Part shown: in pieces, positions 1-8,821 of the stretch
Numbering within the stretch: position 1 is the stretch's first letter
How the letters are laid out: every line of letters begins with the position of its first letter
DNA from: Methylocella silvestris BL2
GTDB lineage: Bacteria > Pseudomonadota > Alphaproteobacteria > Rhizobiales > Beijerinckiaceae
Direction: 5' to 3'
Assembly (NCBI RefSeq): GCF_000021745.1
Contig: NC_011666.1
Span: 186,001 to 250,000 of the forward strand
DNA length: 64,000 nucleotides
Position numbers and translations under genes: made by a program
The notes under the pieces: generated by a model
Database searches by the model: none
What the model saw: the letters and a program-made list of their open reading frames with translations, nothing else
Told to the model about the DNA's origin: nothing

Positions 1-3000
1 GACATATTCATCGAGCGGCACGCCATATTGCAGGCCGACCGAAATGGCGATGGCGAAATTATTCATCAGCGAGCGGAAGGCGGCGCCTTCCTTATGCATG
101 TCGATGAAGATTTCGCCGATGCGTCCGTCGCCATATTCGCCGGTGCGCAAATAAACCTTGTGGCCGCCGACGACGGCCTTTTGCGTGTAGCCCTTGCGGC
201 GGTCGGGCAGGCGCTCGCGCTCGCGCGTGCGCTCGATCCGCTCGACAATGCGTTCGACGATCTTTTCCGCAACGGCCGCGGTCCGCGCCGGCGCATTGGA
301 AGCCATCAACACCTCGACGGCTTCCTCGGCCTCGTCGTCGTCATCCTCGATCAGCTGGCTGTTCAAAGGCTGCGACAGCTTTGAGCCGTCGCGGTAGAGC
401 GCATTGGCCTTGAGGCCAAGCCGCCAGGACAACATATAGGCGTCCTTGCAATCATCGACCGTGGCGTCGTTGGGCATGTTGATCGTTTTCGAGATCGCGC
501 CCGAAATGAAGGGCTGGGCCGCCGCCATGATGCGGATGTGGCTTTCGGTCGAAAGATAGCGTTTTCCCGTGCGCCCGCACGGGCTCGCGCAATCGAACAC
601 GCCATAATGCTGCAGTTTCAGATGCGGCGCGCCCTCGACTGTCATGGCGCCGCAGACATAGGTGTTGGCGGTCTCGATTTCGCCGCGCGAAAAACCCAGC
701 CATGTGAGCAGGTTGAAATTCGGATCGTCGACCTTGTCGGCCGGGATCTTCAGCTCCTGCGTCAGAAACTCGGCCCCAAGCGTCCATTTGTTGAAGACGA
801 ATTTGATGTCGAAGGCGCCCTTCAGCGTCGTCTCGAGCTCGGCGAGCTTTTGCTCGGTGAAGCCCTTGGTCTTCAGCGTCTCGTGGTTGATCCCCGGCGC
901 GCTTTTCAAGGTCGCGCGGCCGACCGCGTAATCGATGATGTCGTCGATTTCCTTCTGCCCATAACCGAGCGAGCGAAGGCCTTCGGGAACGGCGCGGTTG
1001 ATGATTTTGAAATAGCCGCCGCCGGCGAGCTTCTTGAATTTGACCAGCGCGAAATCAGGCTCGATGCCGGTGGTGTCGCAATCCATCACGAGACCGATCG
1101 TGCCGGTCGGGGCGACGACGGAGACCTGCGCATTGCGGTAGCCATGCTGTTCGCCAAGCGCGACAGCCTGCGACCATGCCGCCTTGGCGTGTTCGCCGAG
1201 CGCCTGGAACGCGCCGAGCGCCGCGTGATCCAGCGGCACCGGCGCGATCGACAGCGCCTCATAGCCGAAAACCTTGCCGTCGGCGGCGCGCTTATGGTTG
1301 CGCATCACCCGCAGCATGGCGTTGGCGTTGGCGCCATAGCCCTCGAAGGCGCCGAGCTCGCGCGCCATCTCGGCCGAGGCCGCGTAAGAGACGCCGGTCA
1401 GGATCGCCGAAAAGGCGCCGCAGATCGCGCGGCCCTGATCGCTGTCATAGGATATGCCGGACGACATCAAAAGACCGCCGATATTGGCGTAGCCAAGGCC
1501 GAGCGTGCGATAGCGGTAGGAGTTGACCGCAATCTCCTTCGAGGGAAATTGCGCCATCATCACCGAAATTTCGAGCACGATGGTCCACAGCCGCACCGCA
1601 TGTTCATAGGAGTCGATGTCGATCGCGCCTGTGACCGGTTCGCGGAACTGCAACAGGTTGAGCGAGGCGAGATTGCACGCCGTATCGTCCAGGAACATAT
1701 ATTCGGAGCAGGGGTTCGAGGCGACGATGGGCGCCTCGGCCGGGCAGGTGTGCCAATCATTGATCGTCGTGTGATATTGCAGGCCCGGATCGGCCGAAGC
1801 CCAGGCGGCCTCGCCGATTTTCTCCCACAGCGCGCGCGCCTTCAACACCTTATGCGCCTTGCCGTCGAGCCGGCGCGTCAGCGTCCAGTCCGAATCCTCT
1901 TCCACCGCGCGCAGAAAATCATCGGTGACGCGCACGGAATTGTTGGAGTTCTGGCCGGAGACGGTGAGATAGGCCTCCTTGTCCCAATCGGTCGTAAAGG
2001 TCTCATAGTCGATCTCCCGCGCGCCCTGGCGCGCGAGCTGGATCGCCTTTTTGATCGAGGCGTCGGGCACGAAGGCGCGGCGGGCGAGCTTGATCTCTTT
2101 CTTCAGCGCCGGATTTTTTTCCGGGTTGAAGCAGTCATCGCCCGGGCCGTCGCAATTGACGCAGGCGCGCGCCACAGCCTTCAGCGCCTTGCGCAGCGCC
2201 TTGGAGCCAGCGACGAGCGCGGCGACCTTATGCTCCTCGCGCACCTTCCACTGGATGTAGTCTTCGATGTCGGGGTGATCGGCGTCGACCACCACCATTT
2301 TCGCGGCGCGGCGCGTCGTGCCGCCCGATTTGATCGCCCCGGCGGCGCGGTCGCCGATCTTTAAAAACGACATCAGGCCGGAGGATTTGCCGCCGCCCGA
2401 CAGTTTTTCATTTTCGCCGCGCAGCTTTGAGAAATTGGAGCCGGTGCCGGAGCCATATTTGAACAGCCGCGCCTCGCGCACCCAAAGATCCATGATGCCG
2501 CCCTCATTGACGAGGTCGTCGGCGACGGACTGGATGAAACAGGCGTGCGGCTGCGGATGCTCATAGGATGAGGTCGAAGCGGTCAGTTCGCCGCTGAAGG
2601 GATCGACGTAAAAATGCCCCTGGCTCGGGCCGTCGACGCCATAGGCCCAGTGCAGCCCGGTGTTGAACCATTGCGGCGAATTGGGCGCGGCGATCTGCTT
2701 CGCCAGCATGTAGCGCAATTCGTCGAAGAAGGCGCGCGCGTCGTCTTCGGAGTCGAAATAGCCGCCCTTCCAGCCCCAATAGGTCCAGGTCCCGGCGAGC
2801 CGGTCGAATACCTGCCGGGCGGAGATTTCGGAGGTCCAGCGTTCGCCCTCGGGCAGGGCGTTGAGCGCCGCCTCATCGGCGACCGTGCGCCACAGGAAGG
2901 AGGGGACGGAGGTCTCCTCGATTCGCTTGAGGCGGGCGGGAACGCCGGCCTTGCGAAAATATTTCTGCGCCAGCACGTCGGTCGCGACCTGGCTCCAGGC

Positions 3001-3135
3001 GGCCGGAATCTCGACGTCCTTCAGCGAAAAGACGACGGAGCCGTCAGGGTTGCGGATCTCGCTATTGGCGAAGCGGAATTCGATCTCCGCATAGGGAGAC
3101 TGACCCTCTTTCGTATAGCGGCGTGCGATCTGCAT
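1..3135 (-). CDS. nrdJ: Vitamin B12-dependent (class II) ribonucleoside-diphosphate reductase, C-terminus off the left edge
   Basis: Reduces ribonucleotides to deoxyribonucleotides in the cytoplasm, using adenosylcobalamin to generate the active-site thiyl radical. 1045 residues are visible; the frame is still open at base 1, so the C-terminal part, including any redox-active tail cysteines, is missing. Visible family signatures are NSPQWFNTG (about residues 152-160), C199 in HACFI, and the NPCSE loop (N474, C476, E478). C487 lies 11 residues after C476, the same spacing as the thiyl and disulfide cysteines of Thermotoga NrdJ. An extra CDGPGDDC segment is present. The ATG at 3133-3135 begins [11 protein letters not shown], a natural N-terminus. 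No class I or III reductase subunits are seen nearby. A NrdR-like box lies 26 bp upstream. Confidence 0.97.
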   Translation of the reverse strand, partial: MQIARRYTKEGQSPYAEIEFRFANSEIRNPDGSVVFSLKDVEIPAAWSQVATDVLAQKYFRKAGVPARLKRIEETSVPSFLWRTVADEAALNALPEGERWTSEISARQVFDRLAGTWTYWGWKGGYFDSEDDARAFFDELRYMLAKQIAAPNSPQWFNTGLHWAYGVDGPSQGHFYVDPFSGELTASTSSYEHPQPHACFIQSVADDLVNEGGIMDLWVREARLFKYGSGTGSNFSKLRGENEKLSGGGKSSGLMSFLKIGDRAAGAIKSGGTTRRAAKMVVVDADHPDIEDYIQWKVREEHKVAALVAGSKALRKALKAVARACVNCDGPGDDCFNPEKNPALKKEIKLARRAFVPDASIKKAIQLARQGAREIDYETFTTDWDKEAYLTVSGQNSNNSVRVTDDFLRAVEEDSDWTLTRRLDGKAHKVLKARALWEKIGEAAWASADPGLQYHTTINDWHTCPAEAPIVASNPCSEYMFLDDTACNLASLNLLQFREPVTGAIDIDSYEHAVRLWTIVLEISVMMAQFPSKEIAVNSYRYRTLGLGYANIGGLLMSSGISYDSDQGRAICGAFSAILTGVSYAASAEMARELGAFEGYGANANAMLRVMRNHKRAADGKVFGYEALSIAPVPLDHAALGAFQALGEHAKAAWSQAVALGEQHGYRNAQVSVVAPTGTIGLVMDCDTTGIEPDFALVKFKKLAGGGYFKIINRAVPEGLRSLGYGQKEIDDIIDYAVGRATLKSAPGINHETLKTKGFTEQKLAELETTLKGAFDIKFVFNKWTLGAEFLTQELKIPADKVDDPNFNLLTWLGFSRGEIETANTYVCGAMTVEGAPHLKLQHYGVFDCASPCGRTGKRYLSTESHIRIMAAAQPFISGAISKTINMPNDATVDDCKDAYMLSWRLGLKANALYRDGSKLSQPLNSQLIEDDDDEAEEAVEVLMASNAPARTAAVAEKIVERIVERIERTRERERLPDRRKGYTQKAVVGGHKVYLRTGEYGDGRIGEIFIDMHKEGAAFRSLMNNFAIAISVGLQYGVPLDEYV

Positions 3136-3160
3136 CTGTCGTATCCTCGGCTGTCGTCTC

Positions 3161-3176
3161 TACCATATATAGTGGC
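3161..3176 (-). promoter_or_regulatory. Putative NrdR box upstream of nrdJ
   Basis: The 16 bases TACCATATATAGTGGC fit the NrdR consensus (ACAC-A/T-ATATAT-A/T-GTGT type) with an AT-rich core flanked by CCA and GTGG. NrdR is the ATP/dATP-sensing repressor of ribonucleotide reductase genes, so position and sequence agree. A weaker half-matching copy, TCGTACATCTTGTGGC, lies at 3201-3216, 40 bp away. NrdR boxes usually come in pairs about three helical turns apart, so this spacing is longer than normal and the second box is doubtful. Confidence 0.55.
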
Positions 3177-3387
3177 TGAACGATTAAGATGCCGTAAATG
3201 TCGTACATCTTGTGGCAAGGGACAATGAATAAATTTGCCTTCCGCACAGTTTAACGGGGCTTGTGGAGAACTCGGATTCAGGTCAGTCGAATCACGATCG
3301 AGCCTGCGGCCTGGCGCGTTCAAGCCGCCGGCAGGCGGCGCGCCTTGCCATCCGGGAGGGCGCCTCTAGCTCAACCCCATGGGTTTA

Positions 3388-3414
3388 TGACAAAATCATG
3401 AACGTGATCGATTG
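3388..3414 (-). repeat. Partial copy of a dispersed intergenic repeat
   Basis: Read on the minus strand this segment has the form AATCGATCACGTTCATGAT followed by TTTGTC. It matches the arm seen at about 28003-28030 (GAATCGATCGCGTTTCATGA) and is related to the region near 60785-60800. The hairpin half found at those two loci is absent here, so this is a truncated copy. Confidence 0.5.
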
Positions 3415-3531
3415 TAATGCGTTTGCAGAATAACGTCTTCAACGCGGAAACGTCGCGCATTCTCAAGAAGCGGCGCCACAGGCGCCAGAGGCCGGCGGGC
3501 GCTCGCCCCGTGGGGAAAAGGATCTGCATAT

Positions 3532-4737
3532 TTGACAGGACAGAGCAGCGCCCAGAGCGCCATGAACGAGGCGCTCCTCGCTAGCCCCTCCGGGGCGCGC
3601 CGCACCCTCGCCGTCGCCGGAACGGCGCATGCGCTGCACGATGGCTATACCGACCTGATTTACATCCTGTTGCCGGTCTGGCAGGCCGAGTTCGCGCTTG
3701 GCTTTGGCATGTTGGCCCTGCTGCGCGCGCTCTACGCCGCCAGCATGGCGGCGCTGCAGGTTCCGGTCGGGCGTCTCGCCGAAAGATGGGACGGCCGAAT
3801 CATTCTAGCGCTCGGCACGGCGCTGTCGGGGATCGGCTACGCTCTCGCCGGCGCCTCCGGCGGCTTGCTCGGCCTCTGCGCCGGGCTCGCCCTCTCCGGC
3901 GCGGGCTCCAGCACGCAGCATCCGATCGCCTCGGCGGCCGTATCGCGCGCCTATGGCAAAGCTTCGCGCGGGCCGCTTGGCGTCTATAATTTTTCGGGCG
4001 ATCTCGGCAAGGCGGCCATTCCCGCCCTGACCTCGCTGCTGCTCATCTTCATGTCCTGGCGCCACGCGCTCTGGCTGCTCGCCCTTATCGGCGCCGCGAC
4101 GGCGATTGCGATCGCCGCTTTCATGCCGCCGATCGCCGGGGGCAGCAAGGCGGGCGACCGACGGGAACAGAGGGGCAGCGGGCGCGGCGGCTTTCCGCTG
4201 CTGTTTGCGATCGGCGTCCTCGACACCGGCGTGCGGATGGGCTTTCTGACCTTTCTTCCCTTTATTCTCAAGGCTCATGGGGCCTCGCTGCCGACCGTTG
4301 GCGTCGCCCTGGCTTTGGTCTTCATTGGCGGCGCCGCGGGCAAATTCACCTGCGGCTGGCTTGGCGCGCGGATCGGCGTGCTGCGGACGGTGCTACTGAC
4401 CGAGGGCGGGACGGCCGCCGCCATTCTGGCCGTTCTGATCCTGCCGCTTCCGGCGATCCTCGTCTTGCTGCCGCTGCTCGGAATCATGCTGAACGGCACC
4501 TCATCGGTGCTTTATGGAACGGTTCCGGAGCTGACGCCGCCTCATCGAGTCGAGCGGGCCTTTGCGCTGTTTTATACCGGCACGATCGGGTCGGGAGCCG
4601 TCTCGCCGATTTTCTATGGCGTGCTCGGCGACGCCGTCGGGGCGAATTGGGCGGTCGTCGCCACAGCCATGGTTGCGCTTTCTATCTTTCCGCTGGCCCT
4701 TGCCCTTGCGCCCCATCTCCGGCCGGGGCCGCGATAG
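3532..4737 (+). CDS. MFS transporter, fosmidomycin-resistance-like family
   Basis: A 401-residue inner-membrane protein with about 12 hydrophobic segments. The N-terminal AHALHDGYTDLIYILLP stretch and the following EFALGFGMLALLRALYA region resemble MFS proteins annotated as Fsr-type exporters; the true substrate is unknown. A polar central loop rich in K, R and E (about residues 205-220) separates two six-helix halves. The start is taken as TTG at 3532 because AAGGA lies 9 nt upstream; the in-frame ATG at 3562 has no ribosome-binding site at a normal distance. It is divergent from nrdJ and stands about 100 bp before the NDUFA12 gene with no clear functional link. Confidence 0.85.
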   Translation: MTGQSSAQSAMNEALLASPSGARRTLAVAGTAHALHDGYTDLIYILLPVWQAEFALGFGMLALLRALYAASMAALQVPVGRLAERWDGRIILALGTALSGIGYALAGASGGLLGLCAGLALSGAGSSTQHPIASAAVSRAYGKASRGPLGVYNFSGDLGKAAIPALTSLLLIFMSWRHALWLLALIGAATAIAIAAFMPPIAGGSKAGDRREQRGSGRGGFPLLFAIGVLDTGVRMGFLTFLPFILKAHGASLPTVGVALALVFIGGAAGKFTCGWLGARIGVLRTVLLTEGGTAAAILAVLILPLPAILVLLPLLGIMLNGTSSVLYGTVPELTPPHRVERAFALFYTGTIGSGAVSPIFYGVLGDAVGANWAVVATAMVALSIFPLALALAPHLRPGPR

Positions 4738-4833
4738 GACGGCGGCATCGGGCTGGACAGCGGGCCCAGCGCCCGCCATAAAGTCAGCGCGACAGGGACC
4801 CGTCTGCCAAGCTCAAGTTCGAGGCGCGCCGTG

Positions 4834-5235
4834 ATGAAATGGCTTTTGTTGATCTTCACGTGGTGGAACGGCCAGACCCTGAACACCAGGCTTTACACGG
4901 CCCGTCACGGCAAGCTGGTCGGAACCGACGAGTTCGGCAATAGCTATTATCGCTCCCATGTGATCGATCCCGCGCTCGGCTTCGAGCGGCGCTGGGTGAT
5001 CTATGCCGGGGTCAGCGAAGGCTCGAAGACGCCGCCCGGCTGGTATGGCTGGCTGCATCACACGGTCGACACACCCCCCACGGAAGAAGATTACAAGCCG
5101 CGCCCCTGGCAATTGCCGCATCTGCCCAATCTGACCGGCACGCCGGAGGCTTGGCGCCCGCCGGGCTCGACGCTGCGCGCCAACGCCCGCCCGAAAGCCA
5201 CCGGCGATTACGAAGCCTGGGCCCCCGAAGGCTAA
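4834..5235 (+). CDS. NDUFA12-family NADH:ubiquinone oxidoreductase accessory subunit
   Basis: Small soluble protein of the complex I B17.2/NDUFA12 family, found in alphaproteobacteria and mitochondria, where it sits on the peripheral arm. The whole family pattern is visible: FTWWNGQTLNTRLYT, DEFGNSYYR, RRWVIYAG, PPGWYGWLHH and a proline-rich C-terminus (RPWQLPHLPNLTGTPEAWRPPGS). About 133 residues, the usual length. Start is ambiguous between GTG 4831 and ATG 4834; ATG is preferred because family members begin MK, and GAGG lies 9 nt upstream. The main nuo operon is not in the window. The next gene is a DUF2155 protein, the usual alphaproteobacterial neighbour. Confidence 0.95.
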   Translation: MKWLLLIFTWWNGQTLNTRLYTARHGKLVGTDEFGNSYYRSHVIDPALGFERRWVIYAGVSEGSKTPPGWYGWLHHTVDTPPTEEDYKPRPWQLPHLPNLTGTPEAWRPPGSTLRANARPKATGDYEAWAPEG

Positions 5236-5333
5236 TTTGAGAGCGACGCGCGATATGATGTTTTCCGGACGGCCGCTCCGTCAGGACGCCCTGCGCGAGT
5301 CATCGGCAGGCTTTCTTGTCACGTAAAACTCCC

Positions 5334-6056
5334 ATGAACGAAGCCGCGATTTGCCCGTCGCTCCGGCGCAAAAGCCGGCCGGCTCGCCGGCTTTTCGCCG
5401 CCGCGGCGCTCGGCGCCCTCGTGCTGGCGGGGCCGGCTCAGGCCGACCGCATCAAGCATCCCATCGCGGTCTTTTCCGGCCTCGACAAGATTACCGGACG
5501 AATCATAACCTTCGAGGTCGCGACCGATGAAACGGTGCAGTTCGGCACGCTGCAGATCACCGAGCGCGCCTGCTACACCCGGCCTGCGACCGAAGCGCCG
5601 CAGACGACCACTTTCGTCGAGGTCGACGAGGTCGACGCCAAAAACGACTATAAGCGGATTTTTTCCGGCTGGATGTTTGCGGCGAGCCCCGGCCTGCATG
5701 GCATCGAGCACCCGATCTACGATATCTGGCTGACCGACTGCAAAGGTGGCAAGGAAATCGTCGTAAGCCCGAGCGCCGCCGCCGAGCCGACGCCCCCACC
5801 GCCGGAAAACGCAAGTCCGACGCCGAAGAAAGCGACGAAACCACGCCGCGTGCAGCCGCAGCTGCCGCAGCCGCCAGTGGATAATTTTGGCGAGGCCCCG
5901 CTGCCGTTTCAGGACCAGGCGCCTGTTGAAGTCGCGCCGCCGCCAGGTTTTCGGCCGCCGCCGACGCAGCCGCGCGCGCGAAGGCAGGCTCCGGCCGATG
6001 ATTTCGAATCGCCTCTTCCGCCCGGCGACATCCCGGATCCGCGCGCGCCGCAGTAA
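5334..6056 (+). CDS. DUF2155 domain-containing secreted protein
   Basis: About 240 residues. A signal peptide with a twin-arginine-like basic start (RKSRPARR) and an AAAALGALVLAG core ends near AQA. The DUF2155 domain follows (KHPIAVFSGLDKITGRI, then ITERACYTRP, then IFSGWMFAASPGLHGIEHPIYDIWLTDC) with two cysteines that could form a disulfide. The last 90 residues are proline-rich and low in complexity. The function of DUF2155 is unknown; its constant position beside NDUFA12 suggests an envelope or complex I-related role, which is inference. ATG 5334 is taken; an in-frame TTG at 5316 with AGG five bases upstream is an alternative start. Confidence 0.88.
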   Translation: MNEAAICPSLRRKSRPARRLFAAAALGALVLAGPAQADRIKHPIAVFSGLDKITGRIITFEVATDETVQFGTLQITERACYTRPATEAPQTTTFVEVDEVDAKNDYKRIFSGWMFAASPGLHGIEHPIYDIWLTDCKGGKEIVVSPSAAAEPTPPPPENASPTPKKATKPRRVQPQLPQPPVDNFGEAPLPFQDQAPVEVAPPPGFRPPPTQPRARRQAPADDFESPLPPGDIPDPRAPQ

Positions 6057-6429
6057 ACTTGCCTTACGGGTCTAAAGCTGCTTGCGCCGGCGGACCAATC
6101 GCGCCGTCGAAAGCGCCCGCGCGCCCTCCGTTAAAATTCCCTCGCCTTGAAAATACCCCTCGGACGCGACCCTGCCGCCCTTGCTTTGGCGCATTGCCCG
6201 CCAAATCTACACATCAGCGAGTTCGCTGGACTGCGCGGATTGGCGAGACCAAATCTGTCCTAAGTTTCATCTGACTGAAACAGGGGCGTAAGCCTCGCCT
6301 CGGCAAACTGCCTCAATCAGCCCGGCCGGCCGCCTTTTCGCCGAAGCCCTACCCTTGGTCGAGGCCAATCATCTTCGCCAATAGCTTGGCAATATCCTCT
6401 GCCGATTTCCATGATGGAGAACACACTCG
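6057..6429. other. Intergenic region upstream of the degP-like gene
   Basis: About 373 bp with no gene-like frame. It contains a perfect 6-bp inverted repeat, GTTTCA-N6-TGAAAC, at 6264-6281, operator-like and 150 bp ahead of the protease start, and a ribosome-binding site GGAG at 6416-6419. Confidence 0.5.
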
Positions 6430-8004
6430 ATGGCTTTCCCTTTGCTTCCTGGTTCTGAACAGAATGGCCAATCGCGTCCCGCGCCCCGGCGCGGCCTTCG
6501 GGTCGTCCTGCTTGGCGCCGTGGCGACGGCTGCCTTGACCGGAGCGCTGACGACCGGCTTCGTTTCGCCGCATTCCGCGGTCGCCGAAACCGCCGCTCCC
6601 ATCGCGGCGCAAGCGCCTTCCGCCTCGCCGGTATCCTTCGCCGATGTCGTCGACCATGTTCGCGACGCAGTCGTTTCGGTCAAGGTCAAGATCACTGAGA
6701 CCGCCGACGCGTCGGATGACGACGATGACAACAGCGATTCGCCGCGCCCCGGCCAGATTCCGCGCCTTCAGCCGGGCGATCCGCTGGAGCGCTTCTTCAA
6801 GCGCTTCGGCCAGCCGGGCATGCCGCATCCGGGCGGTCCCGGCAAGCCGCATTCGGCGCAGGCGCAGGGCTCGGGCTTCATCATTTCGTCGGACGGCTAT
6901 GTGGTGACCAATAACCACGTCGTCGAGAAGGCGACCGAAGTCACGCTCACCACCGACGAGGGCAAGACCCTTCATGCGACGGTCGTCGGCACCGACAAGA
7001 AGACCGATCTGGCCTTGTTGAAGATCAAGGAAGACGGCTCCTATCCTCACGTGAAATTCTCCAGCGCCACCCCCCGCGTCGGCGACTGGGTGATTGCGGT
7101 CGGCAATCCGTTCGGCCTTGGCGGAACGGTGACGGCCGGCATCGTCTCGGCGCGCGGCCGCGACATCGGCGCCGGCCCCTATGACGATTTCCTGCAGATC
7201 GACGCCCCGGTGAACCGCGGCAACTCGGGCGGCCCGACCTTCAACACGCTGGGCGACGTCGTCGGCGTCAACACGGCGATCTTCTCGCCGTCCGGCGGCA
7301 GCGTCGGCATCGGCTTCGCCATCCCCTCGGAGACGGCGCAGTCGATCATTGCGAGCCTCAAGGACAAGGGCGCCGTGGCGCGCGGCTGGATCGGCGTGCA
7401 GATTCAGCCGGTCACCGATGAGATCGCCGACAGCCTTGGCCTCAAGTCGAGCAAGGGCGCACTCGTCGCCGACGCGCAGGACAATTCGCCCGCCAAGGAA
7501 GCGGGCATCAAATCCGGCGACGTGATCCTCGGCGTCAATGGCGAGCGCGTCGATGGACCGCGCGATCTCGCCAAGAAAGTGGCGGCGCTTGGTCCGGGCA
7601 AGAAGGCCGATCTGCTCTATTGGCACGACGGCGCGGAGAAGACCGTAGCGGTGAAGCTCGGCTCGCTCCCCGACGAGAAAGAGGCGGCAAAGCCGGCGGC
7701 GCTGCAGGATAATTCTGCGCTTGCGGGCCTCGGGCTGAAGCTGGCTCCGGCGTCTTCCGTGCAAGGCGCGGGCAATGATGGCGTCGTTGTCGCCGACATC
7801 GATCCCGAAGGCTCGGCCGCGCAGAAGGGCCTCAGGGTCGGCGATCTCATCCTCGAGGCCGGCGGCCGCGCGGTGAGCAAGCCGTCCGAAATTGCGGCGA
7901 TTATCGCTGACGCCAAGAAGGATGGCCGCAAGGCCGTGCTGCTGCGGGTCAAGAGCGGCGAAGGCACGCGCTTCGTCGCCGTGGCGACCAACCCCGCTTC
8001 CTAA
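6430..8004 (+). CDS. degP: Do family serine endopeptidase (DegP/HtrA-like) with two PDZ domains
   Basis: Periplasmic protease/chaperone that degrades or refolds damaged envelope proteins. 524 residues: a basic N-terminus and hydrophobic signal segment (about 22-46) with likely cleavage after AVA, a linker with an acidic run (DDDDDN near 96-101), a trypsin-like domain with catalytic triad H163 (TNNHVV), D193 (KTDLAL) and S266 (NRGNSGGPT), then two PDZ domains (about 300-400 and 415-520). The ATG at 6430 has GGAG 10 nt upstream. A strong terminator hairpin follows the gene, and then an OmpR-type regulator, a sensor kinase and glnE on the same strand. Coupling of an HtrA protease to a two-component pair is common in Rhizobiales and suggests envelope-stress control. 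Confidence 0.96.
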   Translation: MAFPLLPGSEQNGQSRPAPRRGLRVVLLGAVATAALTGALTTGFVSPHSAVAETAAPIAAQAPSASPVSFADVVDHVRDAVVSVKVKITETADASDDDDDNSDSPRPGQIPRLQPGDPLERFFKRFGQPGMPHPGGPGKPHSAQAQGSGFIISSDGYVVTNNHVVEKATEVTLTTDEGKTLHATVVGTDKKTDLALLKIKEDGSYPHVKFSSATPRVGDWVIAVGNPFGLGGTVTAGIVSARGRDIGAGPYDDFLQIDAPVNRGNSGGPTFNTLGDVVGVNTAIFSPSGGSVGIGFAIPSETAQSIIASLKDKGAVARGWIGVQIQPVTDEIADSLGLKSSKGALVADAQDNSPAKEAGIKSGDVILGVNGERVDGPRDLAKKVAALGPGKKADLLYWHDGAEKTVAVKLGSLPDEKEAAKPAALQDNSALAGLGLKLAPASSVQGAGNDGVVVADIDPEGSAAQKGLRVGDLILEAGGRAVSKPSEIAAIIADAKKDGRKAVLLRVKSGEGTRFVAVATNPAS

Positions 8005-8078
8005 GTCTCGCTCCCTAGAGAGACTTAAGTGGGTCCGCGACGGGACGCCCCCCGCTGCGTCGCGGGCTCCAGGACGCA

Positions 8079-8113
8079 CAGGCCGGGAGGAAACTCCCGG
8101 CCTGATGCTTTTT
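8079..8113 (+). terminator. Strong intrinsic terminator/attenuator between degP and the response regulator
   Basis: A perfect 11-bp stem (CAGGCCGGGAG, 8079-8089; CTCCCGGCCTG, 8094-8104) is closed by a GAAA tetraloop and followed by ATGC and five T (8109-8113). The GGAG ribosome-binding site of the regulator starts at the next base (8114-8117). Confidence 0.8.
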
Positions 8114-8125
8114 GGAGAATCGAGT

Positions 8126-8821
8126 ATGATGCCGTCCATGCGCATTCTCATCGTCGAAGATGATTCGGAAGCGGCCAATTACATGGCCAAGGCGTTCCGT
8201 GAGGCGGGACATGTCGCCGACCATGTCGGCGACGGTCTCGAAGGCTACGCCCGGGCCCGCGAAGAGGATTACGACGTCCTCATCGTCGACCGCATGTTGC
8301 CGAAGCTCGACGGCCTGTCGCTGATCGGCGGGTTGCGGGCGCAGAAAGTCGAAACGCCGGTGCTGATCCTTTCGGCGCTGGGGCAGGTCGACGACCGCGT
8401 CAAGGGCCTCAGGGCAGGGGGCGACGACTATCTCTCAAAGCCCTACGCCTTCGCCGAACTTCTCGCCCGCGTCGAAATCCTGGCCCGGCGCAAGCAGAAT
8501 GGGACGGGTGAAGAGACCGTCTATCGCGTCGGCGGTCTCGAGCTTGACCGGCTGGCGCATAAGGTTGCGCGCGAAGGCAAGGAGATCCAGTTGCAGCCGC
8601 GCGAGTTCCGGCTGCTCGAATATCTGATGCGGCATGCGGGGCAGGTGGTGACGCGCACCATGCTTTTGGAGAATGTCTGGGACTATCATTTCGACCCCCA
8701 GACCAATGTCATCGACGTCCATATCTCCCGCCTGCGCAGCAAGATCGACAAGGGCTTTGAACCGCCCCTTCTGCAGACCATTCGCGGCGCGGGATATATG
8801 ATCCGTGACGGCTCTCGCTAA
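8126..8821 (+). CDS. OmpR-family response regulator
   Basis: 231 residues. The receiver domain (about 5-120) begins MRILIVEDDSEAA, with phospho-acceptor D55 (LIVDRMLP), a conserved LSALG switch residue and the SKPYAFAELLAR lysine segment. A winged-helix DNA-binding domain follows (about 135-230: LQPREFRLLEYLMRHAG, VWDYHFDPQTNVIDVHISRLRSKID). ATG 8126 is chosen because GGAG (8114-8117) is 8 nt upstream; the ATG at 8138 is the start used by many relatives. It overlaps the sensor kinase by 17 bp, so the pair is co-translated. Its targets are unknown; the degP gene just upstream is an obvious candidate. Confidence 0.95.
   Translation: MMPSMRILIVEDDSEAANYMAKAFREAGHVADHVGDGLEGYARAREEDYDVLIVDRMLPKLDGLSLIGGLRAQKVETPVLILSALGQVDDRVKGLRAGGDDYLSKPYAFAELLARVEILARRKQNGTGEETVYRVGGLELDRLAHKVAREGKEIQLQPREFRLLEYLMRHAGQVVTRTMLLENVWDYHFDPQTNVIDVHISRLRSKIDKGFEPPLLQTIRGAGYMIRDGSR

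Larger units (their letters stand above)
3136..3531. other. Intergenic region between divergent nrdJ and the MFS gene
   Basis: About 396 bp with no convincing gene. It holds the NrdR-like box or boxes near nrdJ, a GC hairpin AGCCGCCGGCAGGCGGC near 3334, a partial copy of the dispersed palindromic repeat family (3388-3414), and the ribosome-binding site of the next gene (AAGGA at 3518-3522). Confidence 0.6.

Noticed and set aside
538-2364. A 608-codon plus-strand frame opposite nrdJ
   Set aside because: It mirrors the conserved reductase codons; no ribosome-binding site or domain.
6349-8178. A 609-codon minus-strand frame opposite the degP-like gene
   Set aside because: Composition artefact; the plus strand encodes the full protease with its triad.
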